Source of the DNA: Gavia stellata
Lineage: Eukaryota > Chordata > Aves > Gaviiformes > Gaviidae
DNA: 64,000 nt
Assembly: GCF_030936135.1 (NCBI RefSeq)
Contig: NC_082596.1
Span: 19,974,388-20,038,387, forward strand
Direction: 5' to 3'
The position numbers and the translations under genes are program-made. A model generated the notes under the pieces. That model was not told the origin of the DNA. It ran no database searches and saw only the letters and a program-made list of their open reading frames with translations. Below, piece after piece: positions 13,101-23,687 of the stretch (position 1 is its first letter; each line of letters starts with the position of its first letter).

Positions 13101-16100
13101 ATTTTAATACTATTTGAGCCTGCTCGCAGTGGGGTTCAAACTATATCTAAGCGAATGAATAGCTGACAATGACAGCTGAAGCACCCAGCATGCCAAAGGC
13201 AGAAAAGAACAGTAGCTCGAACAAAATCTGCGTTCACTGCACGCTGTGATCTCTCTGGTTGCTTGCTGAGGAGCACGAAGGCAGTCTTACAGCAAACATC
13301 CAGGGTTGGGCATCTCTCCGCAGGCCTGGCCGGGGAAAGCCGAAATGTGGTTCTTTTGGCACCAGTCCAGGCTGCAGTCCTCTCATTACTTAATGGAGTC
13401 AGAGGGTCAGGGAATGTGGATGATTTGGTGGAGTCACTGGGAACCGCGCTATCCACAGAGAAATGTGAAAATGGCCAAGGTTTCCCTGGATCACATAATT
13501 CAGACTGAGAGCCCCACAGTCAGTGAAAGAATGTGCTGTGGCTGATGACTTCAGGACTTTCTTCCTGGCCACTCAGTTATCTGTCTGGTTTAGCGTTTAG
13601 ACAACTTTGTGTGTGAAATAAGACACATAATGAGTTGTGTGATGAGGATGATCCAGCATGCTCTAACCATTTTGGTTCCCCTCCAGTCGTGGCCCTTATG
13701 GTCGGAATAACGGATCCTTATCCTACAAGTCTGGAGCCAGCCCACCTGCTTCCTATGAAAAGGACCCTTTGTCAACACTGTGCAAAAACCAGCTGAGTCC
13801 TGCTAACATCCATCAGAGTTACAGGGCTTCAGCCAGCAGCAGCAACTCAGGCTCATACAAAGGAAGTGACAGCAGCCCAGTGATGAGGCAAGTCTTCATT
13901 TCAGCATCCCGGTGTTCAGCGCACTGACTTACCTTTCTCTGCACCGTAACGTGGGATCAGCTGAGTTGCCGAGCAGGTCGGCTTGCTCCTCAGCATAGGT
14001 GTGACTCCTCGTGTTGGTGGCTCAACAGTCAACAGGGTGCTCCATCCCTTGTAAAGCTTTACTGTTTCAGCACTGTAAAATTCAAGGTTACTTTTAGTCA
14101 AAGCCCTTTGTAGCTGGTTTTCAAACCAAGGCAGGCTCCTTCGTGTGGTTTCACGCCATCAATTCTCATGGGGATTTACTGGTTCTTTCATCTAAGGGTC
14201 CTTTCGCTTTGGAGAGAGTTGGGTGGGGTTATATAGAAAACATTATACACGCGGGTGAAAATTCACCCTGCCCAGCCTTAGGCACCTCCCTCAGGAGTGC
14301 AGTTTCCTGTACAGGAAAGAAAACAGATACCTGCCAGAGCATGCGACACATACGGCAGAACAGAAATTGCCACCACGCTGCTGCTGTTTCCCTCTCTCTC
14401 TCTCGCGCAGGCAACTCCACAGCCACGCATGTCAGATACACACCTAATGCTAGATAAGATGAATCTAGATTTCAGCGTGCTGAGCTTCGTAACTCACGTG
14501 TGGAGCTGAACTCAGTCCGTACACTACCTCACCTGGCTGTGGCTACAGCTGGGTGCCCGTGCCAGTGGCCCGGCTGCCTGCTTTTGGGCACGCCACCCAT
14601 TTTGGGTGAGGGGATGGCTAGGTATTTTAAAGTTAAATGTCTCATTTGATGTAACGGCGCTGAAACCAAGCACAATAAATAGCAAATTTTGCTCCATAGC
14701 CACAAATCAGCCATTTCCTCAAGTACTTTGGTTTGCCAGAGGGAGTCACTTGTGCGGACACTGAGGAGCCCCAAATGAGTCAAGCTTTGTATCAGTCAAT
14801 GGGATGTTTTTCTTTTTGCCAGGATTGAAGAACTGTAGGAGTGATGTTCTGTGATGGATTTTTTTTTTTCTTTTCAGGCGATCAGGGAGATACAATGCTT
14901 GTGGTGACAATCACAGCATTAAGCCACAAAATCCAGAGCAGTATTTGACTCCCCTGCAGCAGAAAGAAGTTACGGTACGGCATTTGAAGACAAAGCTGAA
15001 GGAGTCTGAGAACAAACTTAAAGAAAGGTATATTTCATTTCAGAAATCAGAGTTAGAAAGATTTATTCAGGAGCATTTAGGGGTGGGAATCTTGAACTTT
15101 TTACTCATTTCTTGACCACATAAATTGTTCATTAAGAAATTTGAAATATGATCAGTCTGATGAGGTTGTTTGCAGGTATTTCAAGTTTCATAGCATGCTC
15201 AGTGAATACATACCATGCAGTTTGGTTATGAATATGGCCATCTCTTTTCCCTTTTTGAACTTTCTCAATAGAATATTTTTAAAGGATAATTTTTTACCAG
15301 TCTGATTTAGCATTGAGACCTTTTATACAGAAAACAGTTTCTACCGGTCAGGATGTGTTACCTTAGTCTCCTGTTCTACCTCACTCAGCGAAATATGACT
15401 ACACATGTCCTGCTTCTCCCCTAGTGAAGGAAAAGCTCTTACGCAAACCAATGTGCCCGCTTGTGTTTTTGTCGCTTAGATACTGAATTTTTCACAATAG
15501 CCCTTTGTATGGATGCTGAGCAAAGAAGTGACAATGTGCATTCCACAGCAACAGATGTCGTTTCTTTTACTAAAACCACCCTGAGAGCTGGCTCTCCAGC
15601 ACACACAACCCAAGCGGGCACAAAGGGCCATTTGAATGGAGCCCCAAGGCAGAGTCCCAGGGACCCCATCCTCCAGCTCGGGATAGCCCGACCTCTGCAT
15701 CAGCGAAGGCTCGAGCGCACGTAGGGGCCCTCTCTCACCACTTGCTTGCAAGTCAAGGCAGCAGCCCCTGGCTCCACGCTGGGCAAAGCAAGCCAGGTGC
15801 CTGCAGCCCTGAGCCGTCCTGCTGTCAGCGGCCGGTGTTGGCTCTGGCTGCACATGACGAGCTGCTGGCAGGCATGGGGGGTGCATCCAGGCAGCTGTTT
15901 CTCATCTTCTCCAGGGCAAGGCAGTAGGTGAGATATTAAGGGCTGGACCTAACCTGAAGGTCACCACTTGCGCCTCAAAATGTCTGGGATCGCGGCATAG
16001 CCCACAAGGCTGCTGGCTCTGTGGCGAGGTCGGTGACTCCAGTTAGCCATCGGCCAGCATGTCTTGGCAGCCGTCTTACATCTCTGCCAGCTCTCTCAGA

Positions 16101-17331
16101 GGCAGCAGCAAATGGTGCATGGAGGAATTCGCTTCCTTCTTGGAGCATCTCTGCAGCATAGCCATCCCAGTGCGGTGGAGCCTCACGTTGACTCTTTAAC
16201 TGACAAGTCAGCAGAAGTGTTACAACATTTTTGTTTTGCTACAGGGAAAAAGAAATAGAAGAGCTCAAAGCTCAGCTGGGACGGATGAGGGAAGACTGGA
16301 TTGAAGAGGAGTGTAATCGTGTGGAGGCAGAGCTGGCCTTAAAGGAAACACGAAACAAAATTAAACAACTCAAGCAGGTTATTGAAACCATGAAAAATAG
16401 CTTGGCTGAGAAAGACAAGAAAATTCAGAAATACTTCACAGACATAAACATTCAAAACAAGAAACTGGAATCCCTGCTGCAGAGCATGGAGCTGGTTCAG
16501 AACAGCTCTGTGCAGGATGAGCAGTGCCTGGAGTACGCACGTGACTCAGAGGAGACGCCAGACTGCCTCATCACAGAGGACCAAGCTGCGGAGGAGGTGG
16601 CAGATAGTGGGCTGGTTCTTAATGAGGACACAGCCAACAGGACTGATTCATCTGAAAAGAGTTTGACCATCACAACATCTGAGTTGAGTGATCCAGTGGC
16701 CTCCAGTTCTGCTGTGAATAAAGAGATGCTTAAAAACGGTCTGTATGAAAAATCAAGTTCTTTCCAGGAGGAGGAGAAAAGCAGCAACATGATGGTGGAA
16801 CAGGCCATCCAGACTGATGTGGTGCCATATAGCTTAGATGTGGAGCAGCTCTTTCAAAATATCTTTAGAGCACAAGAGGCCTGCCCTCTAAGCCCACATT
16901 CTTCCCTGAAGGAATTGGGTGAATTTTCTCTTGGAGGCTTCACTGATTCCAGTATCATAGTGGACTTAACCCCAAGTGATCCAAATTCTGCCATCCTTCT
17001 GTCTCCTGTGGAGTCTCCATGCGGGAAGGTGGAGCACAGAGTTAATGAAAACAGTTTCATGAAAGAACTTGATTTTACAGAACCTCATGACAATGAAGCC
17101 TTTGCGTATGTCAATACTTTCTCTCAAACAGGAATAAAGAGATACTGGAGCAGCAGTCTCCTCAGAGATGTTCTGGCTATAGCAATCCCTGTTGTACCAA
17201 CTGTGATGTGGGCTTTCAGTACTCAGAGAGGAGGAACGGATCCCATTTACAATATCGGAGCATTGCTTCGTGGTTGCTGCCTGGTGGCCCTGCACTCTTT
17301 ACGCCGTACACCCTTCAATATCAAAACCTGA
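10089..17331 (+). CDS. SYBU: SYBU, syntabulin (gene-level entry, 3' part of the gene)
   Basis: Syntabulin is an adaptor that links kinesin-1 (KIF5) to syntaxin-1-bearing vesicles and to mitochondria for anterograde axonal transport. It is anchored by a C-terminal membrane segment. The exons here match the human protein from its Ser-rich region (SEADFSSSSSTGSISAPEV) through the conserved LTPLQQKEVTVRHLKTKLKE and MREDWIEEEC coiled-coil blocks to the C-terminal STQRGGTDPIYNIGALLRG block. Exon phases agree at every junction (1, 2, 2, 2). Starting from the candidate ATG at 10089 the spliced frame would encode 533 residues; the long mammalian form is about 660, so the usual N-terminus is presumably encoded upstream of the window. 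The gene is convergent with EBAG9, as in human. The family assignment is very firm. The start is not, because a longer isoform beginning outside the window is likely. Confidence 0.93.
10622..10705. repeat. TA/CA-rich microsatellite
   Basis: This is an impure alternating purine-pyrimidine tract of CACATG, (TA)n and TGTA units in the SYBU intron before exon 11173. It has low complexity and no coding content. Confidence 0.7.
11173..11275 (+). CDS. SYBU: SYBU coding exon (Ser-rich region)
   Basis: The acceptor is a pyrimidine-rich tract ending CAG at 11172 and the donor is GTAAG at 11276. The exon encodes SEADFSSSSSTGSISAPEV, identical over this stretch to the human protein as I recall it, then a Ser/Lys/Arg-rich tail. 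It enters in phase 1 and leaves in phase 2 (AA|T for Asn). It lies in the low-complexity linker ahead of the coiled coil. Confidence 0.95.
13687..13887 (+). CDS. SYBU: SYBU coding exon with a GC donor
   Basis: The exon encodes RGPYGRNNGSLSYKSG, then EKDPLSTLCKNQLSPANI and SSSNSGSYKGSDSSPVM, collinear with human NRGPHGRSNGASSHK to NSGSYKGSDCSPIMR. The acceptor CTCCAG ends at 13686. Continuity with the next exon (ATG AG|G CGA) requires the exon to end at 13887, which leaves GCAAGT as the intron start. It is the linker just before the kinesin-binding coiled coil. Confidence 0.94.
13888..13893 (+). promoter_or_regulatory. SYBU: non-canonical GC splice donor (GC-AG intron)
   Basis: The exon end AG is followed by GCAAGT, the usual consensus of the minor GC-AG class of U2 introns. 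No GT donor nearby keeps the frame. The partner acceptor is the tract ending TTTTCAG at 14877. Confidence 0.85.
14878..15027 (+). CDS. SYBU: SYBU coding exon (start of coiled coil)
   Basis: The acceptor is a long T tract ending TTTTCAG and the donor is GTATAT at 15028. It encodes RSGRYNACGDNHS, then EQYLTPLQQKEVTVRHLKTK and KLKESENKLKE, with heptad-like spacing typical of the syntabulin/syntaphilin coiled coil. This stretch is nearly identical to the human protein. Phase is 2 at both ends. Confidence 0.96.
16245..17331 (+). CDS. SYBU: SYBU terminal coding exon
   Basis: The exon follows an acceptor CTACAG at 16244 and runs 361 codons to TGA at 17329-17331. The first 90 or so residues continue the coiled coil (EIEELKAQLGRMREDWIEEE, IKQLKQVIETM, IQNKKLESLLQSME), which binds kinesin-1 in the family. 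A divergent acidic and Ser-rich middle follows, then VEQAIQTDVVPYS and NSAILLSPVESP, both conserved in syntabulin. The C-terminus carries a hydrophobic segment (LLRDVLAIAIPVVPTVMWAF) followed by STQRGGTDPIYNIGALLRG, the membrane-anchoring tail. No frameshift or internal stop is seen. Confidence 0.97.
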
Positions 17332-18295
17332 AGTCCACTCTGTCCCTGGGCACCAACTGGCTGAGGCAGAGAGAAAGAGTGATGAGATAGACCATAAAAA
17401 GTTCTTGTATATTTTGGCAGAGTCCGTCATTTTGCTTTTGACTGTTTGATTTGCACTATAAATTGGTTTGAAAACATGTTCCTTGTTTCAGAATAAAAAA
17501 GCTGAACCCTGTAGTTCCATAAGATGTTTTTAACAGTACTGCTGCCTACAGAAATAGTCCTCCTGCTCCCAGGGACTGTGTCTCTCCCCTGTGCTGATGT
17601 CTTTCTGGTGCCAGCACATCTGCATAGTGAACACGTCTGGGGAAGTGAAGGAGAATTACAGCCAGCGCTCGTTCATGTTTGTTTGCTGCGTTAGCCTTAC
17701 ACTTCCCCTGCCTTGTTCATGGAGCAATGTACAAGCGCTTTGCGCTGGCTCAAGGGGATCGTGAGATGCGCACAGGAGCAAACGGACAGAGAAAGGTGGG
17801 GTGTTCCTTTAGGCAGCAGTAACGTAAAACGTTTGTGAAACTACAGCATTAAGTAAGTGACATGGAGACTCTTTCCCACATGTACTCCAGAAAGCATGCT
17901 AGCGCTTTCCATCTGTTTTCCAAAGTGTCGATTCAATTTAGAGGTAAAACCCATATTCCCCAGACAGCATCCAACACGTCGTTCGTGCCCGTCTTGTGTA
18001 GTGCTCTTCTCAATCGTACACTTGCTCGAGCATTTCACTGGTCTTGTGCGTCTACGGGGACTGTAACCAAAAATGTACATTGTTGGGAGTCTTGAACGTG
18101 TTACGATGATAAGTATAGGTGTGGATATAGTTTGAATATTAATGTTGTTTTAAAGTCTTAATGTATTGGAACCAGATAGTCATTTCAGCCCTTTGAAATA
18201 CTATGTATTGTGTTTTAACTTATTGTTTATTTAATTGTTTTATTGTAAATTACCTTTATAATCCCAAGTTCAGTAAAGCATGTTGGAAATGTTAA
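17332..18295 (+). other. SYBU: SYBU 3' untranslated region
   Basis: This is non-coding sequence after the SYBU stop. A proximal AATAAA lies at 17492-17497. A distal AGTAAA at 18272-18277 is followed by a GT-rich tract from about 18299, so both short and long 3'UTRs are plausible. The AT-rich last 200 bases (TTATTGTTTATTTAATTG) resemble AU-rich 3'UTR sequence. The exact end is inferred. Confidence 0.6.
18272..18277 (+). terminator. SYBU: SYBU distal poly(A) signal AGTAAA
   Basis: The variant hexamer AGTAAA is followed about 25 bases later by a GT-rich element (TGTGTGAGTGTTTTATTG). This arrangement fits a cleavage site near 18295. An alternative AATAAA is at 17492. Confidence 0.5.
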
Positions 18296-18299
18296 AGAT

Positions 18300-21200
18300 G
18301 TGTGAGTGTTTTATTGTAGCAAAGCTATAAAAAATACCCAGTCTCAGCTGAGATGTCAGGCACAGGCCAAGCAGGAGGAGGCACTGTAATAGGACATAAG
18401 GAACAGTCAGGACCCGGAGAACAGAGACTGAGGAAACCTCATTACAGCTCCAAGTGTAAGCATTCAGCCAGAGAAAAAGGCTCCGGCTGGTCTGCGGACA
18501 CGCACACCACCCGTTCTGCTGCACCCATGCTGCATTAACAGAAGCAAGTGACCTAATCTTCAATCCAGTGCAATCTTCTAGAAGCTTGTAATGTCTCATT
18601 TCTGCATTGCCAGGAGATTATCAGTCTTCCTGGTATTTAATGGAAGTCCAGAAAGCCTCGTTTAACCCGGCTGACAGTCATGCAGTCTCGGTATGCACAC
18701 TGAGATGCAACTGTGACCTTCAAACCACGAATTCTCCATGTCCAAAACTTGAGATCTGTGCATATATCAGAGGAGGCAACACTACCCAACAGATGAAACT
18801 GGGGTTTGTCTAACACCACCTCTGGCCATTTAAACCTCACTGGCCTTCTGTTTTCCCCTCCAGCAAAGCAAGTGTAGTATTTCCCTGTGCAACCCAGTGC
18901 AGAAGAGGTCTCGTGACCTCTGCAATTTTTGGGAAGAAGGCAGTTATTAATAAGCCACAAGGGAGGAGGAGTAACTGGCCAGCATGGGGCTGGTAACATG
19001 GCCAGCATTTGCAACGCTGAAGAGGGTGGTACACACCGATGCTTACAGAGGCGACTCAAGAGACCTTTCACGTCCCTGTGATGCCTGGGTTCTGAATTGC
19101 TTGTGTTTGCAACACAGATTCAGGAGGGTTCATTAAGCGTTATCTTGAGGAAGAGAAATCTAACAGACAATTTGATGTAACATAGTCCCCAAGAGTTCAC
19201 AAGGATGGCCGCAAAGTTCACAGAGAGCATCTTGCTTTCTCTGCCAGTAACTTTCTCTTCCATGCTCCCCGGCACCTTGGGTTCCTGCAGGCAGCTGGCT
19301 TGCCTTATGACACTACTGCCATACATAGTGCCCAAAGGTCACTCTCAAAAGCTTTTTCTTTTAATTACATGGACACAAGGGCCAAAATTAATAGTTTGAA
19401 GGGTGCTAATCTAAATCTTACACAATCATGGAATTTCATCATTCCTAGGTATGTCCCCTTGGGACTGGAACACATTACACAAAATGCCTTACTGTTACTT
19501 TGAAGTGTGTCTGTTCAAGGCCAAGAGAGCAATATATCATACCCGATGTTACCAACTTTATGACAAGTTTGGATTTCTCTTTAACACCCACTATTGTTTA
19601 AGTGATCTTCACTTTGAGTGGTGGTGAAATGGAGCATAATTTAGAGAAGAAAGTGATATTCAGTTCTAGGAGAGACATTTACCTGTGACTACACGGGTTT
19701 CTTTTGCAGCAAGCAGGCAACAAAGCAGCACAAACCTACAATTATGTTTAAAATTTCAATAGGCTGAAGGCATTTCAAACCATGTTTAGGGCAGGCTCCA
19801 TTTAGTAGTAGTGTTCTTAAACATGCCGAATAAGACACGAGGCGCTGACTCCAGAAAAACGTCAAAGTTGTTCCCTGCCCTTAAAAATCTTTCTGTCTGC
19901 TCAGCTCTCGTAAGGCATTTAACTATGCTTAGTGAGAGGTGACAGAGTTCCCATCACATTCCTGATAAAAGTCCTTGCTCTGGTCTCTACCCAAAATTCA
20001 GCTCGCTTCCAAGCCTCCACCTTCCCTCCTCCATACTGCAAGGATGTAGACAGCTCAAGGTGCCCTTGCTAAGAGGAGGCCTGAAGTGCCACGATAAATG
20101 ATCCAGTCCCAGATTTTGTGGGACTGGCCTTTGTTCCCCAATCCACAGAGGATATGCCAGCTGTTACTGCAGACATACCAACTTAATTTTTTTCCCCTCT
20201 AATATTTGGCTTTAGTCTTAGTCATGTCTCACCTGGATCCTGCTGGTGCTGTACAGAGTAGCTAGGGGAGGACTATCAGCCTCCAAACAGTTCAGTAAAA
20301 CTATCCTTTTTGTCTGAGTTTAGAAAATGTTCATACCCACACCCATATCACACTGGAAAGTCTTGCCTCAAAGCCTGCAGGTGGGGAAGAAAAGCAGCTT
20401 GTAGGCTACGGGTAAAATAGCAGGTGTCTGCTTGAATTCAGGCTTATAGCATAGGAACCAAGACAGCTCCTTCCCGGGTTGAACCAACACCTGTTGATAA
20501 TGCCATTATGCATCTTCCTTTCTAACCCAGGAACAAAAACCCCTTTCTTGAATATTCAGGTACCTTACCTGCTCCTAAGGTGCTGAAAATGTTGAGGCAC
20601 AGGTACTGCCCACCTCCCCACCAGAAAGTCACCTGCACCCTTACTTATGTCCACCCTCTCACAAGGCTGTTCTTAACTTCTGATTACTTACTCATCTCTC
20701 CTAACTCCCAACTTCTAGAAACGTACTAAAATGAAAGCACTATTTTATATACGTCCTACATGAGAAGAACAAGTGAGCATTTTGCTCCAAAACCGTTCAG
20801 ACGAATGAACACAGGACATTGCAAACATGAACAACTATAGCCCAGTCAAGGAAAGGATGATTTTTCAGTCAGGTCAATCCATCATAGTCAAGAATAACAG
20901 GGAAGGCAATCAAGTCTAGCTTTCAGTAACCAAAAAAAAAAAAAAGGATATGGCCAACAGGCCAAGTATGGAGAGGGAAAAGGAGGAGCCTATGGCAGCA
21001 GGAGGGAAAGAAAACAAGCACGCAGAGAGGCTGTACAAGATCCCTCAAGGAACTGAAACCAATGGAAAAGATACTAAGGGAGCAGCAGCTACACAAAAGA
21101 TTTAGCAAAAATGTTTTCACATTTGTTGAGGACAAAAATCAAGATACAGGAAGGAGGAAAGAAGATATAGCACAAAAAGATGAAACAGATACCAATGCAT

Positions 21201-22640
21201 GGGTTTTTAACATGCAAGATACTACCTACAAGAGCACTGTCTCCTTACTGGTATTATGTCAGCACATGGTAGAGAAGATGGGAGTAATCTCTAGAGCAGC
21301 TGTGCTCAAGTACAGGCAGGCAGATGGAAGGAAGAACACCAAAGCAGTACACAGCAGGAGACGGAAATGCAATGCAGGAGGGCTGACATGCAAGAAGGCG
21401 GCAGCACCTAACCATTTTTTAAAATAGCTGAAGGCTCAAAAACCAATTGAGCTTTCATGACATATTCAGGGGCTTTGTTTCTAACTTTTTATTAACCAGC
21501 CAATGTTTCATTATTTTTAATAAATAGCATTTATTTGCATCTATTTTACATTGTCTGAGAAATAGCAATAGTAAACACTAATTTTTTTTAAAAGATGAGA
21601 TGTAGCTTCCAATAGGTTTTACCTTCAGTAAGCAATAGATACTAGGTTTCCCTGCTCTGTGTCAGCAACAGTGAAAGAATTGACTTGAACCTCCTCGCCT
21701 CATCAGTGTGGTTAAAAGGACAGACACAAATTGTTATTGAAGCTTATTTGCAGACTTCCTCTGTATCTCCCAGCCACCATCAGATACTTCAGAGGTGTGT
21801 ACTAGGGGCAGATGTGCTTGCCATACCGCTGTTTAGCCTGCAGACTGCAGTCATCCATTCTATTCCAGCCAGAACACTTGTGCAGAAAATATGCACAAAA
21901 GTGAGTTTTGTTGCCTTCTAAAATGTATTTCAAAATCCAACATTTCTCAAGGACTTCTTTCATATCTGAAGATTGCTGTCAAATCAGTTGACTTGTACAA
22001 GATTAAGCAGTATGACAAGCATACTAAACATTTTTAAACTTTTCTCCATGACTATGGCCATTAAAGGTAATTCTTATTGTCTTGCTTTCTCAATTACTTA
22101 CCTTTTAAGCAAAACTTGTGTCAGAATCTACTTACAACTTAGTTAAAAATTGTATTTTTCTAGGCAGAGATGATCTAGTCAGATAGCCCCTCACACCCTC
22201 CCATTCTTTTACAACTTCACTGTTCCCTGTATGCACAGGGAACAAGTCTCTGGCACAGAATTTGTTGTCTTCACTCATCCATCACAAGGTAAGAAATCCA
22301 TACAACCCATGAATTCAGGGATAATAGCATCCACATAGCAGAAGATGGAGAAGGTATTCACTGAAGCTCTGAGCTGCACATAAGAACCACACAGACTCCC
22401 CTCCTCCCACCCACCTTCCCTTCCAGCAGACATTAACTTTCTTCTTCATTAAAGCACTGTTGTCTTCTGAGTATTTACCTTGCACGCTTTTCCCAGAGGA
22501 ATTCCACTGTAAATACATACAGTAATGTAATGTACAAAAAGTACAAAATGTACATTATGTAAAGTACATAAAATGTACTTTAATGTACAAAAATGTACAT
22601 TAAAGTAATGTACAAAAATGGAATTTGAAAGTCCTCTTAA
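18300..22640. other. Intergenic gap between convergent SYBU and EBAG9
   Basis: No recognisable gene was found. The longest open frame on the plus strand (21062-21427, 121 codons) is Lys/Gln-rich with no domain I know and starts shortly after an A-rich run, so I do not call it a gene. From about 20.9 kb onwards the plus strand is purine-rich. EBAG9 3'UTR variants ending further downstream could extend into this region, since TTTATT (AATAAA on the minus strand) also occurs near 21487 and 21531. Confidence 0.6.
22522..22620. repeat. Degenerate TGTACA-based tandem and inverted repeat
   Basis: About 100 bases contain at least six copies of GTAC embedded in AATGTACAAAA, AATGTACATT and AAAGTACATAAAA units. 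Because TGTACA is its own reverse complement, the array reads as both tandem and inverted copies. It lies just beyond the likely EBAG9 poly(A) signal at 22666-22671. Confidence 0.8.
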
Positions 22641-22644
22641 CTGA

Positions 22645-23566
22645 ACTGAGAATTTTCACACTTGCTTTATTAACAGGAGGACACAATTTTTTTTTAATTA
22701 TACTGCCTATGCAACAAGTATAAGGTGGGAGGATTTTTTCCACTAACTGTTGGAAGTAAAAGAATTTCTGTTAGAAATACAAATTTACCACTACAAGTAA
22801 GTGATTAAATCACTCCCCTACGTTCACAAGATCAGCCTTCATAAGAAAGGAGCAGTGCTCACCACTGTTGTGTAGTGATGCCACTGCTGGTAGCCATTGC
22901 AGAGCTGTAAATGGGCACAGTAGCACAGGAAGCTGCAAGTGACCAAGTGACAAGAAATCTACTTTAGTGTTCAGTTGTAACTTGTGCTCTACCATAGCAT
23001 ACTCCACCAGGAGTACATTTAGGTCATCCATAACAAGTAATTTTCTTCTGCACAGGTCAATATGATCTCCCATGGCAAGCTGTAAAGTATTTATAAATAC
23101 TTTTATAAAAAGGCAAAAGCAGACATTCTTTATCAGACAGGAAGCAAAGGGTTCTTTAAAACTGTTTAATTACATGTTTCAGGTAAGCACAGACAATACA
23201 GTAGATTTCCCACCACTGAGTATTTACATTCTTTTCTCTAGGCTTGAGCTGTTCATTAAGAGTGTCTTTCAATCAACATCCTTGCTCAATCACTTTTGCT
23301 GCAAAGAAGGGTGCTGGAATAGAACTATTGCAGGAAACATCATTCCATCAAGGCATGATTTTCTGTGGCTTTTTTCTCCTTTAAGAACCACCTACTAGTA
23401 GTTCAAGATATCTTGGGAGAATCCTGGCTTCCCAGATGACCTGAAGAATGCACTGAAACCAAGAAGTGTGCTGAAGTCCTAGAAATACTTAAATCAATAC
23501 CAATATGTATGTTGTAGAGCTGAAATTCTCTTTTTCACTGGCACTACCATTGATGCCTGGTTTCTG
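22645..23566 (-). other. EBAG9: EBAG9 3' untranslated region (probable extent)
   Basis: This non-coding stretch follows the EBAG9 stop codon on the minus strand. The nearest AATAAA reading away from the stop is at 22671-22666, giving a 3'UTR of about 0.9 kb. The end point is inferred, and further signals lie downstream near 21.5 kb. Confidence 0.5.
22666..22671 (-). terminator. EBAG9: Candidate EBAG9 poly(A) signal AATAAA
   Basis: Canonical hexamer on the minus strand (TTTATT on plus), the first one met downstream of the EBAG9 stop. Its use is not shown by the sequence alone. Confidence 0.45.
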
Positions 23567-23687
23567 TTAGGACAGTTTTACACCAATTTTGTTTTGTTCC
23601 TTTTTCATTAGCCTTTGGGCCTCTTTCTCCATTTTCTTTCGTTGTTGTTCTGCTGCTCTTTTTTCCCTTTCTGCTATCTTCTGTTGT
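23567..23687 (-). CDS. EBAG9: EBAG9 last coding exon (coiled coil)
   Basis: The acceptor ATTACAG lies at 23688-23694 on the minus strand and the stop TAA at 23569-23567. It encodes [20 protein letters not shown] and then [19 protein letters not shown], nearly identical to the human tail. This is the coiled-coil part that drives self-association. The first base completes an Arg codon split across the intron. Confidence 0.97.

Noticed and set aside
16497-17295. Minus-strand frames opposite the SYBU terminal exon
   Set aside because: They are shadows of the certain SYBU coding frame and have no known domain.
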